A DNA stretch of 35,191 nt from Acidobacteriota bacterium (lineage in GTDB: Bacteria > Acidobacteriota > Terriglobia > Bryobacterales > UBA6623), in contig JAQCLD010000043.1 in assembly GCA_027592785.1 (NCBI GenBank), positions 1 to 35,191 of the forward strand, read 5' to 3'. The translations under genes were made by a program, and so were the position numbers. Shown piece after piece: positions 7,583 to 16,079 of the stretch. The stretch's first letter is position 1. Each line of letters begins with the position of its first letter. Under the pieces are notes generated by a model. It saw only the letters and a program-made list of their open reading frames with translations. It did not search any database and had not been told where the DNA came from.

Positions 7583-8322
7583 TAGCCGCCCGCCCAGGGT
7601 GTTGTATGGAAACGCTTCTCGTACTTGATGACGTTGACTAGAACGCCGAGCAGCACGCGCACCATGTAGTACACGGCCGACCAGCTGCCGATGGTGGAGA
7701 CGCCGGCGAGGCGCGGCTTCATATGCACCGGCGTCTCCGCGAAACTCATCGCTTTGCGGCGAAGCACAACTAAGGCCTCGATCTCGGGATACTCCAGTGG
7801 GAAGCTGTGGCTGAAGACCGCCAGGGCGTTGCGGTTGACCGCGATGAAGCCGGAGGTCGGATCGCTGATACGTTTGCCTAGAATGGGGCGCAGGATGATG
7901 CTGAACACCCACCCGCCGAAGCGGCGCAGGGCTTGCGTCTGGTAGCCGTTGCGTTCCAAGTACCGCGAGCCGGTGACCATGTCGTAGCCGCCGGCATCCA
8001 TCTTGGCCAACAGGGAGGGGATCTCTTCGGCCGGATGTTGACCGTCGCCGTCGAGTCGAACGACGCGCTCGAAGCCCTGCTCGAAGGCGAAGCGGTAGCC
8101 GGTTTGCACGGCTCCGCCCAGACCGAGGTGATGGGGCAAACGGACGACTTCGGCGCCGGCTCTTTTCGCCGTTGCGGTTGTTTCGTCAGACGAGCCGTCG
8201 TCGACGACCAATACGGGCGTTCCCGGCAGCACCCGCTGGACGGCCTGGATGACCTGCCCGACCGCGCCTTCTTCGTTGTAGGCGGGCACGAGCACGAGCA
8301 GGCGTTTGTCGATTCGATCCAT
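7582..8322 (-). CDS. DPM1-like glycosyltransferase family 2
   Basis: This is a 246-residue GT2 enzyme resembling dolichol/polyprenyl-phosphate mannose synthases, which load a sugar onto a lipid phosphate. The start is the ATG at 8322 (MDRIDKRLLVLVPAYNEEGA). The open frame runs 81 residues further upstream, but that part overlaps the neighbouring gene and is low-complexity. Motifs in order are VPAYNEEGAVG, VVDDGSSDET (first Asp motif), DGDGQHPAEEI (metal-binding DxD-type) and TSGFIAVNR. There is no long C-terminal membrane domain; the adjacent DUF2304 protein may supply the membrane part. It follows the upstream GT2 gene by 11 bases. Confidence 0.9.
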   Translation of the reverse strand: MDRIDKRLLVLVPAYNEEGAVGQVIQAVQRVLPGTPVLVVDDGSSDETTATAKRAGAEVVRLPHHLGLGGAVQTGYRFAFEQGFERVVRLDGDGQHPAEEIPSLLAKMDAGGYDMVTGSRYLERNGYQTQALRRFGGWVFSIILRPILGKRISDPTSGFIAVNRNALAVFSHSFPLEYPEIEALVVLRRKAMSFAETPVHMKPRLAGVSTIGSWSAVYYMVRVLLGVLVNVIKYEKRFHTTPWAGG

Positions 8323-8333
8323 TGGCGTCCGCT

Positions 8334-9335
8334 CTACTGCTCGGCGATCTCCCGAGCGCTGATGCGGTGTCGCTGCAGCAGGCTCCGGAACTGCGCGGCG
8401 CTCAGTTTTCTGTGTCGGCGAAACTGACGTCTTAGACTCCAAAGTCGCGGCAAAGCCGCCAGGGCAGCCCCATGAGCTTGCAACACTATTAGCACAAGCT
8501 GTAGGGGGCTCTCTCGTCGGCCTAACTCTCCGGCAAGCCCGCCGCCCTTCGCCGCGGCCCGCCAATGGGCCCAGTAACGAGCGAGCGCGTAGCCGGGGGA
8601 CAGCATCCAGGCGCTGAAGGGGAAGAGTTTGAACACGGTGAAGAGACGGTTTCTCTCCACGTAAAAGGCCTTCAGACGCGAGGCCCGTCCGGCCGAACCG
8701 GAGTAGTCATGGGAGACGACGGCTCGCGGTTCGAAAAGGCACTTCCAGCCAGCCAGCCTGGCCCGCAGTCCGACGTCCGAATCTTCCCCGTAGAGGAAGT
8801 ATTCGCCGTCAAAGCCTCCGATTTGCTCCAGCATGGAGCGGCGGTAGAGGGCTGCGCAGCCGCTGGGCAACAAGACTTCTTGGCGCGCCGTGTGGTGGCC
8901 AGCTGAGCGATTGCGACCTGCCTGTTTGGCGGTTCCGTCGGGATACATGCCCAGGCCGGCCGAATCTACCTCGCCGTCCTGGCCCTCAAGAAGGATCAGC
9001 GAGGCGCACATGCCCACGGCGGGGTCGGAATCAGCTGCCGCGACGAGCGCGGCCAGCCAGCCCGGTTCGGGGTAAGCGTCGTCATTAAGCGTGCAGACGT
9101 AATCGGCCCGGGAAGCGGCGGCGCCTTGGTTGATCGCCTCCCCGAATCCCACGTTTTGGGCGTTCTCAATCAAGCGGATTCGCGGCAACTGCGCGAGGTC
9201 ACGAGCGATTCCGCGACCGCTGTTGTCGACGATGACGATCTCAAACTCAGAGAGGGTCTGAGCCTCCAGGGTGTCGACGCACCGACGGAGAGAATCGCCC
9301 CCGTGCAGCGTGGGTATGACGACGCTCGCGCGCAA
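8334..9335 (-). CDS. Glycosyltransferase family 2 (rhamnosyltransferase-like)
   Basis: This is a 333-residue GT2 enzyme of the WbbL/RfbF-like group, which adds sugars such as rhamnose to surface glycans. It begins RASVVIPTLHGGDSLRRCVD. The nucleotide-sugar site is VIVDNSG and the metal site is CTLNDDAYPEPGW. The acceptor half carries EQIGGFDGEYFLYGEDSDVG, the ED-type catalytic-base region of this family. A C-terminal stretch with aromatic and basic residues may associate with the membrane. The start is taken as TTG at 9335, since no ATG lies nearby in frame and no strong Shine-Dalgarno site is visible, so the start is uncertain by a few codons. It is the first gene of the minus-strand operon and is divergent from metK. 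Confidence 0.87.
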   Translation of the reverse strand: MRASVVIPTLHGGDSLRRCVDTLEAQTLSEFEIVIVDNSGRGIARDLAQLPRIRLIENAQNVGFGEAINQGAAASRADYVCTLNDDAYPEPGWLAALVAAADSDPAVGMCASLILLEGQDGEVDSAGLGMYPDGTAKQAGRNRSAGHHTARQEVLLPSGCAALYRRSMLEQIGGFDGEYFLYGEDSDVGLRARLAGWKCLFEPRAVVSHDYSGSAGRASRLKAFYVERNRLFTVFKLFPFSAWMLSPGYALARYWAHWRAAAKGGGLAGELGRRESPLQLVLIVLQAHGAALAALPRLWSLRRQFRRHRKLSAAQFRSLLQRHRISAREIAEQ

Positions 9336-9478
9336 TACCGGATGGTAGCATTGACCTGCCCCTAACCCTCTGGTAACTTTGGAGATTGGGCTCTATCTCA
9401 CTGCCCCGTCCCGATCGCCCGCAGGCTTGGGACAAGCTACCCGAACGATAGGAAGAGTCTTACCTGGAGGACCTAGGA
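9336..9478. promoter_or_regulatory. Divergent intergenic region between the glycosyltransferase operon and metK
   Basis: These 143 bases must hold promoters for both directions. I see no confident -35/-10 pair. Near metK there is a GGAGG at 9466-9470 that supports the TTG start. A GTCCC/GGGAC stem (9408-9412 and 9429-9433) lies in the metK leader. I could not match it to SAM or SAH riboswitch consensus features. Confidence 0.4.
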
Positions 9479-10633
<1,155 letters not shown>

Positions 10634-10665
10634 GTTGAGCCGATAGGAAAGGGGAGGAGAAAACT

Positions 10666-12144
10666 ATGTCTACCCAGACCGCAACTGCAGATGTCGCCGC
10701 CGGCGCAAAAAGGCTTCCTTTTAAGGTTGCCGACATTTCGCTTGCCGAATATGGTCGTAAAGAACTGCGCCTAGCCGAGCAGGAGATGCCCGGCCTGATG
10801 ACCTTGCGCGATCGCTATAAGGGCAAGAAGCCTTTAGCCGGCGCCAAGATCATGGGCAGCTTGCACATGACCATCCAGACCGGCGTGCTCATCGAGACGC
10901 TGGTGCAATTGGGCGCCGACGTGCGCTGGGTGTCGTGCAATATCTTCTCCACCCAAGACCATGCGGCGGCAGCGATCGCCGTCGGTCCGGAGGGGACCCC
11001 CGATAACCCGAAAGGGATTCCGGTTTTCGCCTGGAAGGGTGAGACGTTGGAAGAGTACTGGTGGTGCACCAACGAGGCGATCATTTGGCCGGACGGCTCC
11101 GGCCCGAGCCTGATCGTCGACGACGGCGGCGACGCCACTCTGCTCATCCACAAGGGACGCGAGTTCGAGTTGGCCGGCAGTGTGCCCGAGCCGAAAGAGA
11201 GCGATTCGGAAGAATGGACCGTCATCCTGCAACTGCTGGCTAAGCTGCAGAAGCAGGACTCGACGCTGTTCCAACGGATCGCCAAGGGCATGCGCGGAGT
11301 CTCGGAAGAGACGACCACCGGCGTACTGCGCTTGAACCAGCTGGCCGCCAAGGGTGAATTGCTGTTCCCGGCGATCAACGTCAACGACTCGGTTACCAAG
11401 AGCAAGTTCGACAACGTCTACGGCTGTCGGCACTCCCTGCCCGACGGCATCATGCGGGCATCGGACGTGATGATCGGCGGCAAGATGACCGTGATCTGCG
11501 GCTACGGCGACGTCGGTAAGGGCTGCGCCCAGTCGATGAAGGGCCAGGGCGCCCGCGTCGTGATCGTCGAGGTCGACCCGATCTGCGCCTTGCAGGCTGC
11601 TATGGAAGGCTACCAAGTTCGCACGCTGGACGAGATGATCGACAAGGGCGACATCTTCATCACAACGACCGGCAACTTCAACATCATCACCGCTGATCAC
11701 ATGTCGCGTATGAAGGACAAGGCGATCGTCGGCAACATCGGCCACTTCGACAATGAGATCGATATGGCCGGCCTGAAGAAGTTCCCCGGCATCGAGCACA
11801 TCAACATCAAACCGCAGTACGACGAATGGCGGTTTGCGGACGGCCATAGCGTCATGATCCTCGCCGAGGGCCGCTTACTGAATCTGGGCTGCGCCACCGG
11901 CCACCCGAGCTTCGTGATGTCCGCTTCGTTCACCAATCAAGTGTTAGCTCAAATCGAGCTGCACGAGAACCGCGACTCCTACGAGAACAAGGTCTACGTG
12001 CTGCCGAAGAAGCTCGACGAAGAAGTCGCTCGCTTGCACTTGGCCCACCTCGACGCGCATCTCTCGACGCTCACCAAAGAGCAGGCCGAATACATCGGCG
12101 TGGATGTCGATGGGCCATACAAACCCGATACGTATCGCTACTAA
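10666..12144 (+). CDS. ahcY: Adenosylhomocysteinase
   Basis: This enzyme reversibly splits S-adenosylhomocysteine into adenosine and homocysteine, relieving inhibition of methyltransferases. It has 492 residues, slightly longer than the minimal family members because it has the insert (about 150-190) common in bacterial and eukaryotic forms. Visible signatures are [16 protein letters not shown] (64-79), [11 protein letters not shown], the NAD-binding [12 protein letters not shown] (279-290), [12 protein letters not shown] and the conserved C-terminus KPDTYRY, whose Lys/Tyr reach into the neighbouring subunit's NAD site. GGGGAGGAGA precedes the ATG. It is the second gene after metK and is followed by a strong terminator. 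Confidence 0.98.
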   Translation: MSTQTATADVAAGAKRLPFKVADISLAEYGRKELRLAEQEMPGLMTLRDRYKGKKPLAGAKIMGSLHMTIQTGVLIETLVQLGADVRWVSCNIFSTQDHAAAAIAVGPEGTPDNPKGIPVFAWKGETLEEYWWCTNEAIIWPDGSGPSLIVDDGGDATLLIHKGREFELAGSVPEPKESDSEEWTVILQLLAKLQKQDSTLFQRIAKGMRGVSEETTTGVLRLNQLAAKGELLFPAINVNDSVTKSKFDNVYGCRHSLPDGIMRASDVMIGGKMTVICGYGDVGKGCAQSMKGQGARVVIVEVDPICALQAAMEGYQVRTLDEMIDKGDIFITTTGNFNIITADHMSRMKDKAIVGNIGHFDNEIDMAGLKKFPGIEHINIKPQYDEWRFADGHSVMILAEGRLLNLGCATGHPSFVMSASFTNQVLAQIELHENRDSYENKVYVLPKKLDEEVARLHLAHLDAHLSTLTKEQAEYIGVDVDGPYKPDTYRY

Positions 12145-12168
12145 GCGCTGCGGGTCAGACTAGAAAAC

Positions 12169-12206
12169 GAAGGCCGCCGGTTATCCGGCGGCCTTCTGCT
12201 TTCCTT
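12169..12206 (+). terminator. Rho-independent terminator of metK-ahcY
   Basis: A perfect 12-base stem (12169-12180 with 12185-12196) closes a TTAT loop and is followed by TGCTTTCCTT. It begins 25 bases after the ahcY stop, which fits the end of the metK-ahcY transcript and separates it from the kinase gene. Confidence 0.9.
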
Positions 12207-12320
12207 ATTCGCCACAGCTAACGGCAGCTTGCGAAACGGCTTGACTTTCACGTAGACTCCGATCTGTTCCAAGGCCCTATCAGTCAACTATGCTGAGGTA
12301 GTGCCTAGCGAAGGGGAAAG

Positions 12321-13922
12321 ATGCTACGAAAGAACAAAGTATTGAAGGGGTACCACGGCAGCTATAAGATACTCAACAGAGTGGGAAGCGGCGGCTTTGG
12401 GCTCACCTACGAGGCAGTGGAGTGCTCCGGGTCGTCCGGCCGCGTAATCGTCAAAACATTGAATCCGGCACGATTGAAATCGCTTTTAGATCCCCATATG
12501 CAGTTGGGGAGGATGTCGAGCCAATTCCACTCGGAAGTCATGGCTTCAAATAGGCTTCGAGGACTGCGTTGTGTTGCGCGGGTCATAGACAATGGCGTTT
12601 TCGACGCGAAGGTGTACGGAGGATCTCATTTGTCCGCCCCATTCCTCGTACAGCGATTTGTCGAGGGAGACGATCTTGATCGCTATTGCGAAGATGAATT
12701 TGGCAAGCCCTTCTCTGGTATCGGCGACAGTCGGACTTTCTTTCTACACGCGCGAAAGATCAGCGAGTCTGTGCTGAGGCTCCACCAGCGTGGCGTCATT
12801 CATGGGGATATCACACGGCACAATGTGCGCATGAGCGACGGTGGCAAAAGAGCAGTGCTCATCGATCTTGGGCAAGCGAGGTTTGTTGCGTTTCAGATAA
12901 ACAACGCAAACACGCGCCGAGGCGGGCCGCCTCACGTCCCGCCGGAGGGTAGCGGCACTATCCAGGCGGACCTCTACTCCCTTGGCTGTCTCCTGTACTA
13001 CCTGGCGACCGGCGATGACGACCCTCCCACGGACGCCGACAATGACCGGCTGAAGCGATCGCTAGAGGTGGCTCTTGATCGCAAGAACGCGGCTTTGAAC
13101 CGGGAGGCTCCGGGGATAGCCGACATAATCGGTCGCTGTCTCCGTCTTAGCCCGACTTCCCGACCGGCGCATGCTCGGATGGTTATAAATGACATTGATG
13201 CTTTCTCTGGAAAGACTCCGACTGCACCGGCGAATGCGGCGATCAAATCGCCGCTGTTTGCGAGGATGGCTAGATCCATGGCTCAAGAGCATCGGCGACT
13301 GATCAGCGAAATGAAGAGCGGCGTATTTGATATGTACGGGGATCACGAGGCTATTGTTAGCGGAATGACTGAGTACTTGTCTTTCCTGGAAGCGGGCGAT
13401 GAATACTTGACGGTTTCTGTGCCCAAATTTTGGCATTCAAGAAAGATAGGTATAGACGGCCGCTTCCTGGCTATGAATAAGCTCGTAGCTCAGAGAGGTG
13501 CCAGCGTTCGTAGGGTTTTCGTTGTGACCCCCACCGATGAAGCCGCGGATCCCGAATTCTATAAGATAATGGAGGCCCAGGGACGTCTGGTCGACGAGAT
13601 GGCTCGGCTCGGCCAGCAAACTGGAGACCCCGCATCTGGATTCTACTGCGGTGTTCTAAGGAACAGTGACCAAGAAGTTGGTTCACTTATCCAGTCAGGT
13701 CGGCATGTCGGCGTGCTCGTTAAGAGGCGGAAGGCTAAGACCTCGAAAGGGCAGCTCGGGGTCGTTGTAGCGGCAATGTATCGCCAAGATGGTAGTATCT
13801 CAGCTCTTCAATTCCGATCTGACGACGATGTAGTACTAGAATCTCGCAGCGCGATTGAGAGCCTGTTGGCGATTGAGAGCCTGTTGAAAGATTCCACGCC
13901 ATTGGGGAACGTCTACCCGTAG
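12321..13922 (+). CDS. Protein kinase-like protein fused to an unrecognised C-terminal domain
   Basis: The protein has 533 residues. The N-terminal kinase fold covers about 12-295: glycine loop GSGGFG (22-27), VIVK lysine K45, candidate helix-C glutamate E72, catalytic loop HGDITRHN (161-168), metal-binding DLG (182-184), PPEG (207-210, in place of APE) and DLYSLG (217-222). All core catalytic residues are present, so it may be active. HGD replaces HRD, and DLG replaces DFG. It has no transmembrane helix or PASTA repeats, so it is probably cytosolic. Residues ~325-533 form a second domain I cannot name, with YLTVSVPKFWHS, a basic ASVRRVFVVTPTDE and HVGVLVKRR. AGGGGA precedes the ATG. It stands alone between two terminated or opposite-strand neighbours. 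Its codon use looks less GC-biased than the metK-ahcY operon, which suggests separate acquisition. Confidence 0.8.
   Translation: MLRKNKVLKGYHGSYKILNRVGSGGFGLTYEAVECSGSSGRVIVKTLNPARLKSLLDPHMQLGRMSSQFHSEVMASNRLRGLRCVARVIDNGVFDAKVYGGSHLSAPFLVQRFVEGDDLDRYCEDEFGKPFSGIGDSRTFFLHARKISESVLRLHQRGVIHGDITRHNVRMSDGGKRAVLIDLGQARFVAFQINNANTRRGGPPHVPPEGSGTIQADLYSLGCLLYYLATGDDDPPTDADNDRLKRSLEVALDRKNAALNREAPGIADIIGRCLRLSPTSRPAHARMVINDIDAFSGKTPTAPANAAIKSPLFARMARSMAQEHRRLISEMKSGVFDMYGDHEAIVSGMTEYLSFLEAGDEYLTVSVPKFWHSRKIGIDGRFLAMNKLVAQRGASVRRVFVVTPTDEAADPEFYKIMEAQGRLVDEMARLGQQTGDPASGFYCGVLRNSDQEVGSLIQSGRHVGVLVKRRKAKTSKGQLGVVVAAMYRQDGSISALQFRSDDDVVLESRSAIESLLAIESLLKDSTPLGNVYP
13851..13886 (+). repeat. Exact 18-bp tandem duplication in the kinase gene
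   Basis: The unit gcgattgagagcctgttg occurs at 13851-13868 and again, identically, at 13869-13886. It is in frame and encodes AIESLL twice (residues 511-522). Exact identity means either recent slippage or an actively varying site. Confidence 0.95.
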
Positions 13923-14030
13923 TCACCAACGGTCGCCACCGACTGCTGGGAAGCTCGCCGAGTTTTAACAGCTGAGGAGAAGTGACTCTGTAGGACGAAT
14001 GTTTGCCCGACAAACTGATTGGATCGGCCC

Positions 14031-15401
14031 CTAATCCTTCTTCTGGATGCAGTAGAGGTAGTCCACGGTGCGGATGAAGATTTGGTTGTCGACGGCGACG
14101 GGGCTGGCGAGGGTGTATTCGTCGAGCTTGTTGACGGCTAGGATCTCGAACTCGCGGCCGGCCTTCATGACGACGGTGGCGCCGTCTTCGCTGGTGGCGT
14201 AGATCTTGCCGTCGGCTAGCAGCGGCGAAGAACTGTACGTGCCCGGTTCAAGGCGTTGGCGCTCCCAGACGGGTTCGCCGGTTTGGTGGTCGAGGGCAAC
14301 GGCGATGCCACGGTCGTTGACGACGTAGATGATATTGCCGTCCGTGGTCGGCGTGGGTACATCGGCGCCGAGGTTGTTCGTCCACATCTCGCTCTTGCCG
14401 GTGATGTCGCCGCTGGCCCCGCTGGGATCGAAGCCGACGAATGGACGGCCCTCGCGGCTTGTCGTGAACACCTTGCTGCCGATGTGGATGGACGAGGCGA
14501 TGGTGCGATAGTCGCGGGCGTTCATCGGGTTGAAGCCGCCAAGCCGCCAGAGTTCTTTGCCGGTTTGCAGATCGTGTCCGGTGACGTAGTCGGCGCCGGA
14601 GATGATGACCTGCAACTTGCCGTCGACGGGGACGAGGATCGGCGTCGAGTAGCTGTCGGGCGATTCGTTGGGGGCGTCGGTGGGACGTTCGACGCGCCAG
14701 ATGGTTTTGCCCGAGGCGGCGTCGAGGCTGACGACGTACGACGGGTCGTCGGTTTTCATGCCGTGCAACACCTGTACGTAAAGACGCCCCTCGTGTAGTT
14801 TTGGCGACGACGCGTAGCCCCAGTTCAGCCCGAAGCGACCGTAGTCTTGCTGAAAGTTGCGCTGCCAAGTCTGCTTGCCTGCGAAGTCGAAGCAGGTCAG
14901 CGTGCCGGTGCCGGTCATGACCCAAACGTGCTTGCCGTCGGTGACTGGCGAGGGCGAAGCCATGTTCTGCTTGCGCTCGATGTGGTTGCCGTCGCCGGTT
15001 TCTCGGCTCCAAAGCACGGAGCCATCCTTGCGGCTGACGGCGTGCAAGTAGAGCTTGTCTTGTGCGGCTGGCGGCGTCCGGGCTCCGCCGCGTCCGCGTT
15101 CGCCGCCGATGCCGCCGAACTGCACAGGATCGTTGAAGCCTTCCTGCGCTGAGGTGACGAAAACGACATCTTCCCAGATGATCGGCGTCGCGGCGCTCCA
15201 GCTCGGGAGACTGACCTTCCAGGCGACGTTTTCGGTCGTGCTCCAGGTAGTCGGCAGATTCTTCGCCGACACGCTCGTGCCGTTATGGTCGGGGCCTCGC
15301 CATTGCGGCCAGTTGGCCGACAGGCCAACGGTCATCAGCGACAGCGCGAAAAGACTGCAAGTTGCAGTGAGGGAGCGGCGAAGCAGGGGAAGACGACGCA
15401 T
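14031..15401 (-). CDS. Exported PQQ-binding-like beta-propeller protein (BamB/quinoprotein family)
   Basis: This is a 456-residue protein with a signal peptide (MRRLPLLRRSLTATCSLFAL, cleaved near LSANW). The mature start WPQWRGPDHNGTS is typical of the exported PQQ-like repeat proteins common in Acidobacteria and Planctomycetes. Repeated blade motifs include VAWKVSLP, DGSVLWSRETGDGN, GKQTWQRN, SGKTIWRVERP, TGKELWRLGG and TGEPVWERQRLE, each with the A-x-D-x-x-T/G-x-x-x-W pattern. Seven or eight blades are likely. No haem motif or clear PQQ catalytic site is visible, so a binding or structural role is more likely than dehydrogenase activity. It is divergent from the VOC gene and lies 108 bases from the end of the kinase gene, on the opposite strand. 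Confidence 0.85.
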   Translation of the reverse strand: MRRLPLLRRSLTATCSLFALSLMTVGLSANWPQWRGPDHNGTSVSAKNLPTTWSTTENVAWKVSLPSWSAATPIIWEDVVFVTSAQEGFNDPVQFGGIGGERGRGGARTPPAAQDKLYLHAVSRKDGSVLWSRETGDGNHIERKQNMASPSPVTDGKHVWVMTGTGTLTCFDFAGKQTWQRNFQQDYGRFGLNWGYASSPKLHEGRLYVQVLHGMKTDDPSYVVSLDAASGKTIWRVERPTDAPNESPDSYSTPILVPVDGKLQVIISGADYVTGHDLQTGKELWRLGGFNPMNARDYRTIASSIHIGSKVFTTSREGRPFVGFDPSGASGDITGKSEMWTNNLGADVPTPTTDGNIIYVVNDRGIAVALDHQTGEPVWERQRLEPGTYSSSPLLADGKIYATSEDGATVVMKAGREFEILAVNKLDEYTLASPVAVDNQIFIRTVDYLYCIQKKD

Positions 15402-15452
15402 CGTTAAGAGGACCTCGTTGGGTAGAGCTTACCTTGCCTCAAGGCGAGCGCG

Positions 15453-15591
15453 GAGCCGAGAGGGTTACGCCGCAGAACCCTGGGCTCGGCCCGCTGGTTT
15501 CACTTGCTGCGTGAAACGGCGCTGACCATTTCGGCAAGCCGACTTCCAGTGCTCGCGCGGCGTCGGCCGGAGGACCAGCGCCGACGTTTTT
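15453..15591 (+). promoter_or_regulatory. Hairpin-rich leader ending in a terminator, upstream of the VOC gene
   Basis: Several helices follow one another. Hairpin A pairs GCCGAG-AGGGTT (15455-15466) with AACCCT (15476-15481) and CTCGGC (15485-15490). Hairpin B pairs GTTTCAC (15497-15503) with GTGAAAC (15511-15517). GCCGAC (15538-15543) can pair with GTCGGC (15562-15567). That same GTCGGC is also part of the 5' arm of a terminator stem (CGTCGGC 15561-15567, GCCGACG 15580-15586) followed by five Ts. GGCGCTG (15518-15524) can also pair with CAGCGCC (15576-15582). Mutually exclusive pairing before a terminator is the architecture of an attenuator or riboswitch. A free-standing small RNA is the alternative. 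I do not recognise a known class. Confidence 0.45.
15561..15591 (+). terminator. Terminator-like hairpin in the VOC leader
   Basis: The stem CGTCGGC/GCCGACG (15561-15567, 15580-15586) is followed by TTTTT (15587-15591). No plus-strand gene lies immediately upstream; the nearest ends at 13922. It therefore most likely acts on a transcript that begins in the 15402-15560 interval. Confidence 0.6.
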
Positions 15592-15639
15592 CGTTGACGG
15601 AGGATTCCAACCGGGAGCCCGTCGTGACACACTGGGCTG

Positions 15640-16023
15640 ATGGCTGACGAAGCTCTTCATCTGGACCGGGTCGCCGCGATTCGCGTCTTCGTTTTTGACC
15701 TCGAGGCGGCGCGGAAGTTTTACGAAGAGACTCTGGGTTTGGCGGATCGCAGCGATGGGGAAGACTATTCCACCTTCACGCTGGGCGACGTTCGCCTGAT
15801 TATTGAGCCCGTCGAACCGACCTCGGATTACGCTCTGCTCGTAGGCCGATTCACGGGATTTTCGTTCGACGTCGCCGACGTGAACGCGGCATACGAGGAA
15901 CTCAGGGGGCGCGGGGTGGCCTTTCTGGATCCGCCCGAAGAGCAGCCCTGGGGCGGCATTCTCGCGCATTTCGAAGACCCCGACGAGAACATCTTGACCA
16001 TCGTTGAAGAACCGAAAGTCTAA
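15640..16023 (+). CDS. VOC family (glyoxalase/bleomycin-resistance-like) protein
   Basis: This is a 127-residue protein of the vicinal oxygen chelate superfamily. The two beta-alpha-beta-beta-beta modules are visible: IRVFVFDLEAARKFYEETLGL with DVRLIIEPVE in the first half, and FTGFSFDVADVNAAYEELRG with a late FEDPDENILTIVEE in the second. The glutamate in ENILTIVEE fits a typical metal ligand, but a full ligand set is not clear, so it could be a binding or resistance protein rather than a lyase. The ATG is the first good one after the structured leader. A promoter-like TATACT and a hairpin separate it from the sulfatase gene 56 bases downstream. Confidence 0.85.
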   Translation: MADEALHLDRVAAIRVFVFDLEAARKFYEETLGLADRSDGEDYSTFTLGDVRLIIEPVEPTSDYALLVGRFTGFSFDVADVNAAYEELRGRGVAFLDPPEEQPWGGILAHFEDPDENILTIVEEPKV

Positions 16024-16029
16024 CCTCTT

Positions 16030-16070
16030 TATACTAGTGGCGACTCGGCGGCTTGCCGAGCCGCGGAGGG
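16030..16070 (+). promoter_or_regulatory. Possible -10 box, leader hairpin and RBS of the sulfatase gene
   Basis: TATACT at 16030-16035 resembles a -10 element, though no well-spaced -35 is seen. A hairpin CTCGGC/GCCGAG (16044-16049, 16055-16060) follows. GGAGGG at 16065-16070 lies nine bases before ATG 16080 and fixes that as the start. Confidence 0.4.
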
Positions 16071-16079
16071 CCTCTCAAG

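Noticed and set aside
7583-7912. N-terminal extension of the DUF2304 frame
   Set aside because: It reads out of frame through the coding sequence of the DPM1-like gene. The TAATG junction identifies the true start at 7582.
9408-9437. H-type pseudoknot in the metK leader (GTCCC/GGGAC with GCTT/AAGC), as in some SAM riboswitches
   Set aside because: The loop that must cross stem 1 has zero bases, so the fold is not physically feasible. Only a simple hairpin remains, and no SAM or SAH riboswitch consensus is present.
15518-15582. tRNA gene (GGCGCTG pairs with CAGCGCC)
   Set aside because: The interior lacks T-loop and D-loop consensus bases and the length (65) is wrong. It is better seen as part of the structured leader.
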